A stretch of 64,000 nt of DNA, from NCBI GenBank assembly GCA_018398575.1, contig JAGTXZ010000002.1, positions 870,501-934,500 of the forward strand. Direction: 5' to 3'. The stretch is from Ampelomyces quisqualis (taxonomy: Eukaryota > Ascomycota > Dothideomycetes > Pleosporales > Phaeosphaeriaceae). The position numbers and the translations under genes were made by a program. The notes under the pieces were generated by a model, which saw only the letters and a list, made by a program, of their open reading frames with translations, did not search any database and was not told where the DNA came from. Position 1 is the first letter of the stretch. Each line of letters starts with the position of its first letter. Positions 36,743 through 48,886 of the stretch are shown here, piece by piece.

Positions 36743-38301
36743 CGATGTGAATTACGAAAGGTGGCCTCCAAGATGATGAATGGACAGCTCTGCAAGTGCC
36801 CATTGACTGACAATCTTATCGGGACCGGGTATAAAGCGGAGTTGAGTGGAGCCCATGTGGATAAGCGAATCCTTAGCGCCTTTTCCGCCTAACTATGTCA
36901 AAAGTGGGGGTTGCGCTGTGCGGGCTTTATGTGTACTGCTCCTTGATGCCCTTCTCCGATGTAGCTGTCACTTCCCTCGAGCCCGCCCTAGAAGTCGTCG
37001 AAAATGAGGGAAAACACGTACGAAATGTATGGCTGGCAAGCTCCTGTACGCAAAACGTCACCATCTCCGGCCGCTATACCCGATCGATTACCGCCGCCAA
37101 GTACATGGGTAGCAGGGAACTAAGGACATCATTGGATGCCCAACTATCCTTCGCTTACATTTGTCCATTATTGAGTAGTTCTTGCTACAAGATCTAGAGC
37201 AGAATTAGGACAGATTTAGGGCCGCAAACTCTCTCCCTCTCTTCAAATTGGCGATGTCTTGATGTTCAATTGGTTAGAGTGGTAGGGACAACCTGATACA
37301 ACAAACTTTCGACAGTTTATGTAGTAGTTGATTCGGTGGGGAGCGGGTAAAGCATATTTACGTAAGTAGTATCCTAAAACCCCATTGTCTTGATGCGGGG
37401 TCCCGTTATCTACTGTGGAGGAAAAGTCGGCCCGAATCTTGCGGATGGTTCCCCATGTCAGACCGCTGTGGTTGAAGAACTACTGCGTGTTGGCACAAAC
37501 GACAGAAATAACCAGGGCCCTGGTCCTGGTCGGAAGTATTGTATGCTAAATCAGTCAGTTTACCACTCAAAAAGTGGTTATGCGCTATCGTTGACTTCTT
37601 GCTTGAATTAACTTCACCTCCTACCCGTTCTCCTTGTGTCTTTATAACTTTTCAAAGCTAACGTGTAGGCGGTAATAGCATCACAATCTCGCTCTTTTGA
37701 GTTGATTTTAATGCTAAGATCCAGATTGTGGCACTTTTTAAGTCGCCTGTTGCAGAAAGCAACGCGAAATCGTGTAATAGCAAAAGCTGCCACAACACTC
37801 TGTAGCTTGAAAACACTGATTTGGAAAACTAAACAAAAGCTAACAACTTCTATATACTGCCTCATGAGCTGCCTCACTTGACCCGCGACCAGCATGTCAG
37901 ATTCTCTTAGCCAAGGGCTTGCAAATAACGTTAGAGACTTGGAAGTAAGAATTACGTCTAGATGCCGCTCCAAAATAGGCTATCAAAGCCCTGTATTTTC
38001 CTTCCTATGTGCCGACATGGGGTAGCCTGGCTCAGCCAAATCTCCGTGATCATTCTCGTACTATGATTCACCAGAAGGGATAGCTTGGAGTGCCATTCTC
38101 GAAAAAAAAACGGTCACGGTTGACTAGGTCGAGAAGAAAAAGACAAAGACATGATAGTAACAATTCCAAAGAGGCGAGACAGGCAAGAAGAACTAGTAAT
38201 GATTATGGCAATTTGGGATTGCATAAGTGAAAGGGTTCATGTTACATAAAAAAGACAACCTCACGAGATCAAACGCCAGGTAATGCATAATACGAGCTCG
38301 G
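36743..38301. promoter_or_regulatory. Intergenic region between hxnR and hxnS
   Basis: About 1.6 kb lie between the hxnR start and the hxnS stop. It should include the hxnR promoter and the hxnS 3' end. Short frames on both strands (for example 37614-37973) have no recognisable domain. The part from about 37200 to 38280 is AT-richer than the neighbouring genes, possibly an old repeat scar. Confidence 0.4.
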
Positions 38302-41300
38302 TCAAGCGACAGCAATGAGAAAACTCGTCTCGCCCTCTTTTCTCTCCGTCCTCGCCCTATCCACCAAGTCATCCCCGACTGCCAACCTCAATCTCTCTGC
38401 TGTTGCAGGACTGTCCAATGCCCATCCCTCCACCTCCTTTCCATTCATCTTCCTCGCCTCCTTTATTGCTTCTCTCAATGCAAAGAACACCGTACTTCCT
38501 AAGAAGAGCGGTGGCTCACCGATTCCTTTACTACTCTGGACACTCCTGAGGTGGTTCCAAGTAAGTGGGTTACCGTCGTTATCATAGCGCAGAAGGCTAG
38601 CGTTGAAAGACTGCGGTATGTCGCTGAAGCCAGGGATTTTGTAGGTGCCCGGACCGCGTGTGAAGAGTTGACCAGTCCGGGTCCAGAGTGATTCTTCGAT
38701 CGTGAACAGGCCTTGACCTTGGATGAAGGCACCTTCAATCTGGCCGTAGTCGATTGCTGGGTTGATGGAGTTGCCAACATCCTGTTTTGCGTTAACATTA
38801 AATGGGGGCCTGGGCCACGGTGAGAGCGGAACGTACCATCATGATGTCTGACCGCAAGACGGTATGGTCGCCCGTGAGTAGATCGACTTCAACCTCAGAA
38901 GTAGCTGCACCTTGTGTCCAGTAATAATACATTGGCTTCACAGTTTCCAAATTCGTGTCTCCCCATATGTAGCCTATTTTTGGCATTTTCCAGAATCCAT
39001 TCGCTGCCAAATTCACGCGGTCAAGGTACGCGGCATGGGCGAGTGCCTTGAGTGGTGCATCTTTGCCGAGCTTTTCGCGGTAAGGCTTCAGACGCTCGTT
39101 GATCTGATCGCATGCATTCTTAACTGCCATACCGTTGAGGTCAGAACCAGATGAGGCAGCTGTCGGCGATGCGTTGGCGATCTGATATGTCTGGCTGTCT
39201 TGCGTGTAGATGGCGTCCAGGGGTGTGCCGAGTTCTTGAGCGGCGATTTGACACATCTTCGTGTATAGACCTTGGCCCATCTCAGTTCCACCGTGGTGTA
39301 GAAGCACGCTACCATCATGGTAAATTTTGATATAAGCACCGGCTTGATTGAGATGCAAAGCAGTAGCAAAGCTGAGACCGAATTTACATGGGATCAGGCA
39401 AATGCCTCGCTTCTTCCATCGGTTTTTCGAGTTAAACTGTTTAATCGCAGTTTTTCTTCTTTCATAATCAGACGATTTGGCAAGTTGGTGTAACAAAAGT
39501 GGTACATGCCAGTCCTCGTCAATCTTTTGGAAGAATGGCGTGTGCTCTCCAGGCTTGTAGAGATTTTTTTGTCGAAGCTCGTCGATATCGATGTTCAACG
39601 CTTCCGCAATGTTATACATGATGATCTCAGAGAAATACATACCCTGAGGGGCTCCGAAGCCACGGTACGCGGTGTTGCTGTGGGTGTTCGTTCTGCATAC
39701 GTGGCCCCGTAGGTAAGTATTTGGACACTCATACGAATTGTCGAAATGGGTCAGGCAGCGGTCCATAACGGCGCCGCTCATATCTTGTGAGAAGCCGCCA
39801 TTGTTGTATACATCGGCTTCTAACGCGAGCAGTTTGCCCTCTTTTGTGACACCAACCTTCCATCGCGCTTGGAATGGATGTCTTTGTCCACTGAGAAGCA
39901 TGTCTTCGTCTCGATTCAGCATGAGTCGTACAGCCCTCTTCTCTTTCCGTGCAGCAATAGCAGTGTACACGGCGAATGGTACGCTGCGCGACTCTTTGCC
40001 ACCAAAGCCACCGCCCATGCGCTTCACACGCGCATTGACACGATTACTGGGCACACCTAGCACCGCGCTGACGAATTCTTGTGTCTCCATTGTGTTTTGC
40101 GTGGAGGACCATACTTCCATTGCACCATCCTCGATAGATGGTATCGCCAGTGCGGCATTCGTCTCGAGATAAAAGTGCTCCTGGCCTCCCAGCCTGCTCA
40201 CACCCTCAATTATCCGATCGCATTGCACAAATGCGGCCGTCATGTTCTCATCAATGGCAAAACCTTTGCGTAAGAACTTGCCATGTGGAAAGTAACTGTC
40301 GGCTGCAATGGCTTCGTCAATCGTGAGAATAGTTGGCATATCCTCGTATTCAACGTTGACCGCCCTCGCAGCTGCTTGCGCTGCAAGCGCGGAGTCAGCG
40401 TATACCATGCCGATCACCATACCGTGGCACAGGACCTTGTCTTCTGCAAAGAACTGCTCATCTTTCTTGATTGAGCCCCAGACATTGACTTCCGCAGGAA
40501 TACTATTCTTGTCGATATACCCAACTACGCCAGGCATCTCAAGGGCCGGTTCCCAATCAATACTGATGATCCTCGCATGGGCCTTGGTCGACATGACTAG
40601 ACCACCAAACAGTTCTCTATCCTGGCGCGGCATGTCGTCCACGTATTCTGCTTCACCAGTACATTGCTTGAGGGCCGAGAGGTGCGCGACCTGCTTGCCG
40701 ACGACACTTTGTTCGTAGGGATTATAATCGTCGCGGATACCACTCGATAAGCCACGATGAATTTCGTCAGCGACTTGTTCATCAACATTCCCGAGTCCAA
40801 GTTCGGCTGCTGATTCGTGCCAGAAGCGGAAGAACAGTGAGAGGGTAAGTGTCTTACGGTAATCTGCCATACCGCCAGGTACACCATATGGAAGATCGTA
40901 GTCTTCGAGTAGAGCAGTAAGTGCGACATCTAAAGTCTCGGTATGAAACCATCGTTTACCGAGAAGAGCCCTCTGCGTTCTGGTTGATTCTTTGGTTGTT
41001 GGCGCCATGCCGCCAAACACTATACGGATATCCTCAACCAGGCCTTCCTGGTCTAGTCTGACGCGGAAGGCAGAGGTGACAATGGCGATGTCATCGTCCT
41101 TCCTCTTTGCTTGCTTGTATGCTTTGAAGACTTCCCTTGAACTTTCCTGTCCAAGAGGTATGCGAATACGGTACAAAGCGGCATCTGGTGGTAGAGTCGT
41201 TGTCCGGTAGGCGACGAAAAAATTCGACATTGGGAGGTCGACAACTCCGTGCTTCAGGTTGATCGCCTCCAGTGTTGCGCCAGCGGCCAGCAACACCGGA

Positions 41301-42841
41301 TTCGCGTCGGATATTGGCGATGCTGTGACGATGTTGCCGGCTAGCGAGGCGACGTTGCGGATTTGTCTGCCAGCGAAGTAGCGAAGCTGTTTACGAAGAG
41401 CCTCGAGTACCATCGCGCGCTTGCCTAGCTTTGCATACACTGTCTTGCAGATCTCCTCAAGCTCAGTAAGTGGCGTGTTAGCAGCAACCACAAGTTCCGT
41501 GGCGGCATCGAGCTGTGTATCCGACGGTAACTGGGTCTGTCTGAGCTCTGCAATGTCTGAGACATAGACAGACACGGCAAAATCTGAGTTTTTGAACCGA
41601 ACTTCAACCTGAACTTCGCTAGCACCGCCAACAAGCTTGGCTGATGGGAAGGCATTCTTTAGCTCGACCAATTGCTCGAGCGTTGCAGGCCTAAACCATA
41701 TCTTTTTGTCGTTACCATAGCACAACGGTTGTGGTTCGTACTTCCATAGTGCCGGTGGAAATATGAGTTCTTTGTCCGGCAGATACTCCTTGAATTCAAT
41801 CTTGGGCACGCCTTTTATCACGCTTACAGCTGGGGCTTCGGGGAGTGTTGAGCTCGTCTTGGACTTTTGAGCAGCGTTTTTGTTCTCCTTGCTCTTTAGG
41901 GGCTTCGCATAGTCAGCTCCGCTAATTGCTGGGTCTTGCGTTGGCTCTTTCTTTACATCGGCCATGGCAGGGATGTGTTCGTCATCGGATACAGAAGCAG
42001 GCTCTGTTGGAGGGGAAGATGTGTGGGACTTGCTTTCGCTTGAGCTGCTGTCTGATGGCGTATCTCGACAGCAACCGCCAGGTCGACCACAAGATACTTT
42101 TGAAAGAGGTCCGCAGCCGCTCCTCGTCATGTTCATGACATCCTTTTCGAAGCTCTCGGCATCTACGGCTGTTGGTCCGTCTTCTTCTGCTAATTGGCCC
42201 TTCAAATCTTCTGTTACAAAGGTCTTTGCAGCGTTCAAGATGGGTTTGTATCCTGTGCAACGGCAAAGGTTGCCATCGAGGTGTCCTTCCATCTCGATTT
42301 CGCGAGCGCTCAGATGGAATTTGTGGGTCTCCGGATTGTATGCATTTCTTACGACTGCGTATAACGACATGACAATGCCGGGTGTGCAGAATCCACATTG
42401 ACTCCCGTGAAGCTTTGCTATTCTTTCCTGCAGTGGATGCGGTCTGTCGACGTTGCCGATACCCTCCACTGTGATGACGTGCTTGCCATCAACGCCGACC
42501 AGAGGAAAGAGGCATGCATTGACAGAGAGATGCTTTATCCTCCTTTTCTCGGACTGGTGGTCGGGCACTTGCAAAACGACCGTGCAAGCGCCGCAACCGC
42601 CTTCGCCGCATCCCAGCTTCGTACCCTTGAGGTTCGGCTGTGCGCGGATGTAGTCCAGGAGCGTCCAATGTGGGCTAGGATTACTGATTACGGTTCTCTT
42701 GCCGTTGATGTAGCACGTGATGTTCGGTGATGTGTATGTCGACTTGATGAGCGGTGTCAGGGCGTCGACAGCGGAATGCGCCCGCGGTGGATCTGCCGCA
42801 GCCGAGGTGGGAGGGATAGGCAAAGTCATCTCGAAGGCCAA
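38302..42841 (-). CDS. hxnS: Xanthine-dehydrogenase-family nicotinate hydroxylase (HxnS-like)
   Basis: Two exons on the complement, 42841-38837 and 38781-38302, separated by a 55-bp intron, give about 1494 residues. Order: N-terminal plant-type 2Fe-2S domain (KLGCGEGGCGACTVV, near 78), second 2Fe-2S domain (HGSQCGFCTPG, CRCTGYKPI), FAD domain (LVGGASEVQVEVRFK, RQIRNVASLAGNI), and the molybdopterin domains. Catalytic residues are retained: GGKES (about 947), AYRGFG (about 1057) and GEPPLF (about 1423). The substrate-pocket segment SFTVPF of bovine xanthine dehydrogenase reads SFATALH here (about 1155), suggesting a substrate other than xanthine. A Ser/Lys-rich linker (about 222-345) makes it longer than the usual 1330-1400 residues. 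It would convert nicotinate to 6-hydroxynicotinate. A purine hydroxylase (HxA type) is the alternative, made less likely by the neighbours. Confidence 0.88.
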
Positions 42842-43322
42842 CTGTACAATGGTTGGAGAGTCTTCGGGCTGGATCTTATGGAGGTGAGAAGGCCGTCAGC
42901 CACTCGAGCACACTCGGCATCGGCATCAGTATTGCTGATTGACCTGATTGACCTGAGTGCCGACAGTGGGAGTAGACACCATGCCAACCTTGCGATCGCT
43001 ATGGCGGGGGCGGGGTTGTACGTGAACTACGGAGTAACTTTAACTGCAATAGAATCTAAGCCCGCTATTGACGGTAACCTTCACCCCACTCTTGCGCCCC
43101 TCCTTCTGTTGTGCCCCTCCCCCATTTCTGTACGTACAGTACAGTACTACTAGTGCACAGTGCACACCACGCTCATACGTGGAGCTGCTGAGCATGCATG
43201 CGGACCGTGAACACATTAGCGCAGATACAATAGTTATCCTGTAGTACCCAAGTTGACTACCTATTTCTTCTTGTGTTTGCAAACCATCAATTCGTGGTGT
43301 CACCAGACGTACAATCGCCAGT
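42842..43322. promoter_or_regulatory. Bidirectional promoter of hxnS and hxnT
   Basis: Only 481 bp separate the two divergent start codons, so control elements are probably shared. A dense cluster of short palindromes lies at 43129-43168: GTACGTAC, AGTACT, ACTAGT and two GTGCAC. It would be a reasonable place to look for HxnR sites, but no HxnR consensus is known to me from the sequence alone. Confidence 0.6.
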
Positions 43323-44665
43323 ATGCCCAAAGCAGACACGCCTCCTGGCTTCAAGCCGCTCAAAGACACTGCCTTGTTCTCGCCCTTCAAGCTAGGCGCA
43401 TTGAGTCTTGAGCACAGAATCGTGCAAGCGCCCTTGACACGCATGCGAGCGACCAAGGAGAGCGATGGAGTCTTCGTGCCCAAGGATTTGCATGTCAAGT
43501 ACTACGGCCAGCGCGCCACGACTGGTGGTTTGCAGCTGACTGAAGCAACCGACATCGCCAAATATGTACGTCTTCCAGCACGCAACCAGCGCGTCAGTTG
43601 TATTAACAGTCGTAGGCCGGCGGTTACCCGGGCGTGCCTGGCGTCTTCACAGACTCACAATTAGCTGGCTGGAAGAGAGTGACCGACGCTGTACATGACA
43701 AAGGCGGGTACATCTTCTGCCAGCTATGGCATACTGGGCGTGCATCGCCACCATCTTTTCGTGCCGGCGCGCCCACCGTCAGCTCCAGCGATGTTCCCAT
43801 GGAGGGGAGCTGGCTCGACGGCGTCGCATGCGCAGACCACCCACCGAAGCCCCTCAGTGTAGATGAGATTCAAGCACTCGTGAAGACGTGGGCTGAAGCA
43901 GCGAAGAAGGCTCGCCAGGCTGGTTTCGATGGCATTGAGATTCACGGCGCGAATGGATATCTGATTGACCAGTTCCTCCATGACAATGTCAATAAAAGAA
44001 CGGACCAGTATGGCGGATCAATCGAGGGACGCAGCCGCTTCGCTCTCGAGGTCATCCAAGAGTGCGCCAAAGCCATTGGTGCTGATCGCGTGGGCATCCG
44101 ACTCAGTCCCTACAACTACTTCCAGAACACCAAGGATAGTAATCCGAACAAGCACTGGGAGTACCTGTGTGAGAAGATTGCGTCCTTGCCGCAGGATGTG
44201 AGACCCGCATATGTGCATATGTAAGTCATTGTTCGCGGTCTCTTGAGGGACAAAGCTGACATGTTGCAAAGGGTGGAGCCTCGGTTTGATGAAGTCCTTG
44301 ACGAGAAGGCCAAGATGGATGCCCTTTCAGCCTACACTACTGGGTCCCACGGCGTCGAAGCCGAGGCGACAATCAAGCCTAAGCAGAATAGCTTGACTAA
44401 TTTCCGCTCCATCCTTTCCAAAGGCGGTATCAAATTCATTGCAGCAGGCGGCTTCAATCGCGACAACGCCTTACCGAAGATCGAATCCGGAGATGCCGAT
44501 CTCATCATCTTCGGCCGCTGGTTCATCGCCAACCCAGATCTGCCGAAGAGGCTGGCAGAAGGTCTGGAGCTGAATGCGTATGATCGTGACACATTCTACG
44601 GCGCGGATCCTCCTGAGAAGGGATATGTTGATTACCCGTTCTATGATGAGGGCGTAAAGGCTTGA
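43323..44665 (+). CDS. hxnT: Old-yellow-enzyme-family NADH:flavin oxidoreductase (HxnT-like)
   Basis: Three exons, 43323-43565, 43616-44220 and 44272-44665, with introns of 50 and 51 bp, encode about 413 residues, a normal length for the family. OYE features are clear: an N-terminal FxPFKLGALSLEHRIVQAPLTR segment, CQLWHTGRAS, the substrate-binding HGANGYLIDQFLHD block carrying His, Asn and Tyr, RTDQYGGSIEGRSRF, and the FMN phosphate region IIFGRWFIANPDL near the end. In the A. nidulans pathway HxnT is the ene-reductase that acts on the hydroxylated pyridine and leads to saturated intermediates. It is transcribed divergently from hxnS. The family has broad substrate range, so the specific role comes from context. 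Confidence 0.87.
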
Positions 44666-45151
44666 CTGTGTGCTCGCTATCGATCACCTTTTATGCATTT
44701 GTTGCGCAGTAAATTTTGTTGTTTGCATGTAGTAGAGAAACAGGACATCGCAGATAGACTAGATGCGCACTCAATACAAACTTGACATGCATAGTCATAC
44801 ACGATCTGAATGCTTGTCTGAAGTGACGATAGCAACTTGCATCGTACCGCATGTGCCCCAGCTATGACGAGTCGCTGACTTCGGTTCGCGTCGCATTCGA
44901 GCCTTTCAACGGTAGGATGTGCACTTGGGCTAATTGGAACGGCTTGCCTAGAGTAGACTGACTCTAGTGGTTGTAGTGGATGGCAATTTCAAGTTACATG
45001 TTTGCGCGGGGATATAATTTTTTTTCAGCTGGCTGAATTGGAATTTCAAGGTGGGGTTCTCAAGCGTTGAGTTCATATCTTTCAGTTCAATGGTTTCGCT
45101 TGTGCAAGATATGGCATTGGAAGTACGCCATCTACATATACACTACCAAAA
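44666..45151. other. Convergent intergenic region between hxnT and hxnX
   Basis: Holds the 3' ends of the two convergent genes. I see no coding frame or RNA gene in it. Confidence 0.5.
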
Positions 45152-46704
45152 TTACAACAATGCTCTGTTGCTATCCTGAATGCGCCTCGTGCTGCCTCTG
45201 CGCTCCTCTCTCTCAACTTCGCCCCATCTCCTCTCCACATCTTCTTCACAGATGTACGTTAAAAGCCAGCTTCCCACGCCGCCCCATCGCCATGCCAGTG
45301 GATCATCCTCGACCTTCAAGCCTTCTGCCTCGTATTGCTCTCTGCTAATCTTGCCTCGACCATTGAACCCTGCAAACCGACGGAGCTGGCGATCGCGTTC
45401 TTGCTGCTCTTCATCGTCATGTACGTGATACAGGTACTGCTGTCGATTACCGCGCGATACAACACGTTCAGTACGTTCCCGGCGGCAGCGTTCATAGACT
45501 TCCAATGCTCGCTTCTTGTCCGCGGTGCTCTTTCCTTTTAGTTTTCCCAGGCAAAGACCAAGTACATGGCCATCTTCTAGACTCATACCGGCACCGCTTG
45601 CAAGGTATGGGAGCGTGGCATGCGCGGCGTCTCCTAAAATAGTGAACGCGCCAGATGCATGTGACCATGTTGGGTCTAAGCCAGGGCGGATCATCAGACG
45701 CCATTTGACGACTGATTCGCATAGTGCGAGGAGTTTGGGTATACGCGGATCCCAGTCTTTGTACAGTGCCCGCATTTCTTCGACATTGCCAGACAAAGTG
45801 TTTGCACCTGCGGGCAGATCGTCTGGTACAAGTAGGACCATATTGAAGAGCTTTCCGCCGCGGATGACATAGTTCACTTCACTCCGTCAGTGGTTGCGCA
45901 GCATCTAGTATTGCACACGAAACTTTGGCCTACCTGCATGTGCGTCCGGACCGATCCAATAATTGACCTGTGGGTTTTCAACGAAACTCCTCAGTTCCGG
46001 ATCCTTCATCATGTCCTCCGTGTTGAGCAGCAATCTGTATGCCAAGTCTCCTGTCAACAGTGGCGGGTCCTCATGTCCCAGCAAGATCTCTCTACACTTC
46101 GAGTTGATGCCGTCTGCACCCACAATCAGGTCCGCCTTGTGCCGCCGACCATCTTCGCATACCGCTATCGCGACAGTACTCGTACCATCACTACTATCTT
46201 GGTACTCAACATCCATAACCTTCGTGTTGGTCTTCAGCACAGCCCCAAGCTCAGTCGCTCTTTCCAGCAAGCCCATATGCAGATTCGCACGATGAAAGTC
46301 CCAGAACGGCGTGCCACAGTCTTTTTCATATTCGTGAAAGTCCATTTCGCTAATCTTGTTGCCTTTCCAGCCGATCATGTTACATGTCTGTGGAACCGTA
46401 GCATATTTTGAAAGTCTTTCCTCCAGACCCCAGGCCATCAGAACTCGAGTGCTATTTGGTAGACACTGGATTCCTGCACCAATTTCGCCTATGGCAGGCG
46501 CGACTTCGAGAATCTCGACAGAATGGCCTACGAGGAGGATGGAAATTGCTGCTCCCAGACCGCCGAGGCCAGCACCGACGATGATGACCTGTAAAGGTAA
46601 TTAATCTAGTAATCTAAGCTTTCTGGATGAATATAGCTTACATGAAGTTTGCTAGAGTCGTCGCGCTCATGCTGCTGAATGACCTGAGGTTTGCTTGTAG
46701 CCAT
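45152..46704 (-). CDS. hxnX: Salicylate-hydroxylase-type FAD monooxygenase (HxnX-like)
   Basis: Three exons on the complement, 46704-46642, 46588-45934 and 45876-45152, give about 480 residues. The first intron (53 bp) falls just before the dinucleotide-binding strand IIVVGAGLGGLGAA-like segment (read VIIVGAGLGGLGAAIS). The group A flavoprotein monooxygenase motifs follow in order: the DG motif ADLIVGADGINS and the GD motif FTILGDAAHATLPYLASG. Such enzymes hydroxylate aromatic rings using NAD(P)H and O2. HxnX converts 6-hydroxynicotinate to 2,5-dihydroxypyridine with loss of the carboxyl group, the same chemistry as salicylate hydroxylase. It heads a run of three genes on this strand (hxnX, hxnM, hxnV). 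Confidence 0.87.
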
Positions 46705-47333
46705 GACGTCATCAAATGCCGGAATGCTCTATCAAGTCCTTTCTTCTATTTTGCTCCAATCTTACACTTGCTATATCCTATTATGTGGACTGAGCGTAGA
46801 TGAAGCATTATACAACATCGATCAAAAGTGCAAGACCTACCATCTAAGTCGTCATCAGCTGCCGCCGCCATTCTCGCCCACCTATCGCTACCCACAGGCG
46901 TGACATGTTGCGGACTTGCTTATCGAGCTAGTGATGCAACTAGAGCTTCGCGCAAATCTATGTAGCTAAGATGGGGGTGGGTAACTGGTACGGTTGGCGG
47001 GATGCGCTTGAAGTGCAAGAGTGGGCGGCTGGTGCACGAGGTCTTGTTAGGCGGAACAGAGAGAGTTCCGATGGTCCCACTGAGCTTTTGAGGAGACTGA
47101 CACACTGGGAAGACAAGTAGTAAATTTGCGACTTTGAGGATAGCCAAAGCCATGGTCTGATCTCCACGCTGGCCAAAAGTAAAGGTGTTGCTACAGGCCC
47201 GACCGAACAATGGGGTGAAAACATGGAACATTATGGAGCTTCCCAGAAGGCAAGCGTTTCCGAACCTTTGGCACCTTGGAATGCGCATCATTAGTCTAAT
47301 AGTAATACTTTTGAGTATATTATCCACCCCTAA
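46705..47333. promoter_or_regulatory. Intergenic region between hxnX and hxnM
   Basis: About 630 bp hold the hxnX promoter and the hxnM 3' end. Minus-strand frames at 46920-47327 have no recognisable domain and overlap in different frames, so I do not call a gene. Confidence 0.45.
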
Positions 47334-48507
47334 CTACTGAGGAATGGGACCATTGTACTCAAATCCAGAGTATGCCTTGCCCTCCTTCTGCAGCCTCAAA
47401 ATCTGACCCGGTGGTGAGGGCATTTTCGCGCCCTGGGGCACTGTGTTGTTATTCCTGAAGTCTTGCGCCATCTGTTCCATCGTGACCCACTCAACACCCT
47501 CGTGCTTGTTGATGTGTTCGATGATCCTATGTTGCTATCAGCTATAATTCCCGCTTGCTTCCTTGGGACGCAAACCTTTCATGCATGAGCACAACATGTG
47601 GACGGCCAGATACATCCGGATGGATCGTCATTGGGAAGACGAACTCATCGTACTCTCTGTAGAAATAATCGAAATGATCCATCCAGATCTGCTCCACGTC
47701 TCTTGGGTTGACCCAGCCATGCGAGTTCGCACTTTTCTTCATGAACATCATCGGAGGTAGATCATCGATATACCAACTCCCTGGGATCTCCACAAGTCCA
47801 GTTTCTTGGCCCTTTGTGAGGGGCTTCATCCAATCTTTTGCATTCTTGGTATAGTCAATCTTCGTCCACTCGTCGCCTGTACGCAACCAGTAGCATCGAT
47901 GGTCCTCGTGTGACATGGAGTGGTCATATTCGATACCGTAACTGAGGAGAAGGTCGCAGCCTTCTTTGGAGGTTTCCCACCAGGGCGCGACGGAGCCCCG
48001 AGGAGGCTTGCCGCAAAACTCGGTCAGCATTTTGTAGGTCTTGTCAAGAACGTCGCGTTGTTGTTCGAAAGTCATGTCGGCAGGGTTCTCGTGGGAGTAA
48101 CCGTGGAGACCAATTTCGTGGCCGGCATCTCGAACGGCGGCGCAGTCTTCGGGGAAGGTTTCGAGGGAATGCCCTGAGGCCGTGAGCGGTTTGCAGTGGA
48201 TGTTGTTGGTCTCGAAGGTTACCAGGTATAAACCATGTTGCTTTGATGTTGTTCTTCTCGAAGAGCTTCAGAAGACGTTGCGTTCCCACTGTTCCTGCCC
48301 AGAGACCTGCAAGGCGTCAGAGACTCTTGAGCAACAACCTCTTCAGGTGCATCACCTCTACTGATGTCGCTCGTCGAGTCTTCTCCACCGTACGACCCAA
48401 GCCAACCTGCCAGAGTCAGCTCATACTGGTCGACCGAGCCCAATGTGCGAACCAGCCACAGCATCGATATCCACTCCGTAGCTCACGAGAACCTTTTTCT
48501 TGCCCAT
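47334..48507 (-). CDS. hxnM: Polysaccharide-deacetylase-fold cyclic imide hydrolase (HxnM-like)
   Basis: Five exons on the complement, 48507-48453, 48406-48356, 48306-48223, 48173-47576 and 47526-47334, with four introns of 46-49 bp, give about 326 residues. The frame is continuous across every junction. The start reads MGKKKVLVSYGVDIDAVAG. Metal-binding elements of the PuuE/allantoinase-like branch are visible: the Asp pair in GVDID and HGYSHENP (HxxxH). Other marks are KATWFIPG, GHEIGLHG, PPRGSVAPWWE and TIHPDVSGRPHVVLMHER. This branch hydrolyses cyclic amides and imides rather than chitin. HxnM opens the ring of the 2,6-dione intermediate in nicotinate breakdown. The first donor (GTTCGC) is weak but is needed to keep the conserved frame. 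Confidence 0.86.
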
Positions 48508-48886
48508 CTTGCTGACGATCGTGCTTTTGATTGGCAGGAAATAAATCTAAGCGATCGAGAGCCCAGTTATGAACAACAACTGAGAGCAGTAGACAGGAGC
48601 TTGCATCGGCAGAACAGCTACCCCGCTTACGTTAGCATCGATATGTAGGGTAAGACATCTATGCGGTGACGCGACGGAAAGGTGGGGGCTACCAATGATT
48701 CGTCGCAAACGCCGGCGGCCGCTTACCATCGCGTGTGCACGTGCTAGGGTTGTGAGCGCTGCAAGGTGCCTGGTAGCACCTTTGTGATGGAAATTCTCAG
48801 AGTAATTCCTGCATGCTTGTGAACTGGACTTTATATTTGTCTATTTCAAGTGAACGCCATGACAATGCATTCAAGTGCGGCCATGT
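48508..48886. promoter_or_regulatory. Intergenic region between hxnM and hxnV
   Basis: This short region lies upstream of hxnM and downstream of hxnV on the same strand. It should contain the hxnM promoter. No gene is seen. Confidence 0.45.

Noticed and set aside
37614..37973. 119-codon minus-strand frame between hxnR and hxnS
   Set aside because: AT-rich stretch with no domain and no splice-consistent extension.
38302..42841. Ordinary purine xanthine dehydrogenase (hxA type)
   Set aside because: The fold and catalytic residues fit, but the altered pocket segment and the six hxn neighbours favour the nicotinate hydroxylase. Kept as the stated alternative.
46920..47327. Minus-strand frame of 135 codons between hxnX and hxnM
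   Set aside because: No domain, and it overlaps a similar-sized frame in another phase; treated as intergenic.
47334..48507. Chitin or polysaccharide deacetylase acting on the cell wall
   Set aside because: No signal peptide is seen at the N-terminus, and the sequence follows the PuuE/cyclic-imidase branch with a cluster context of ring opening.
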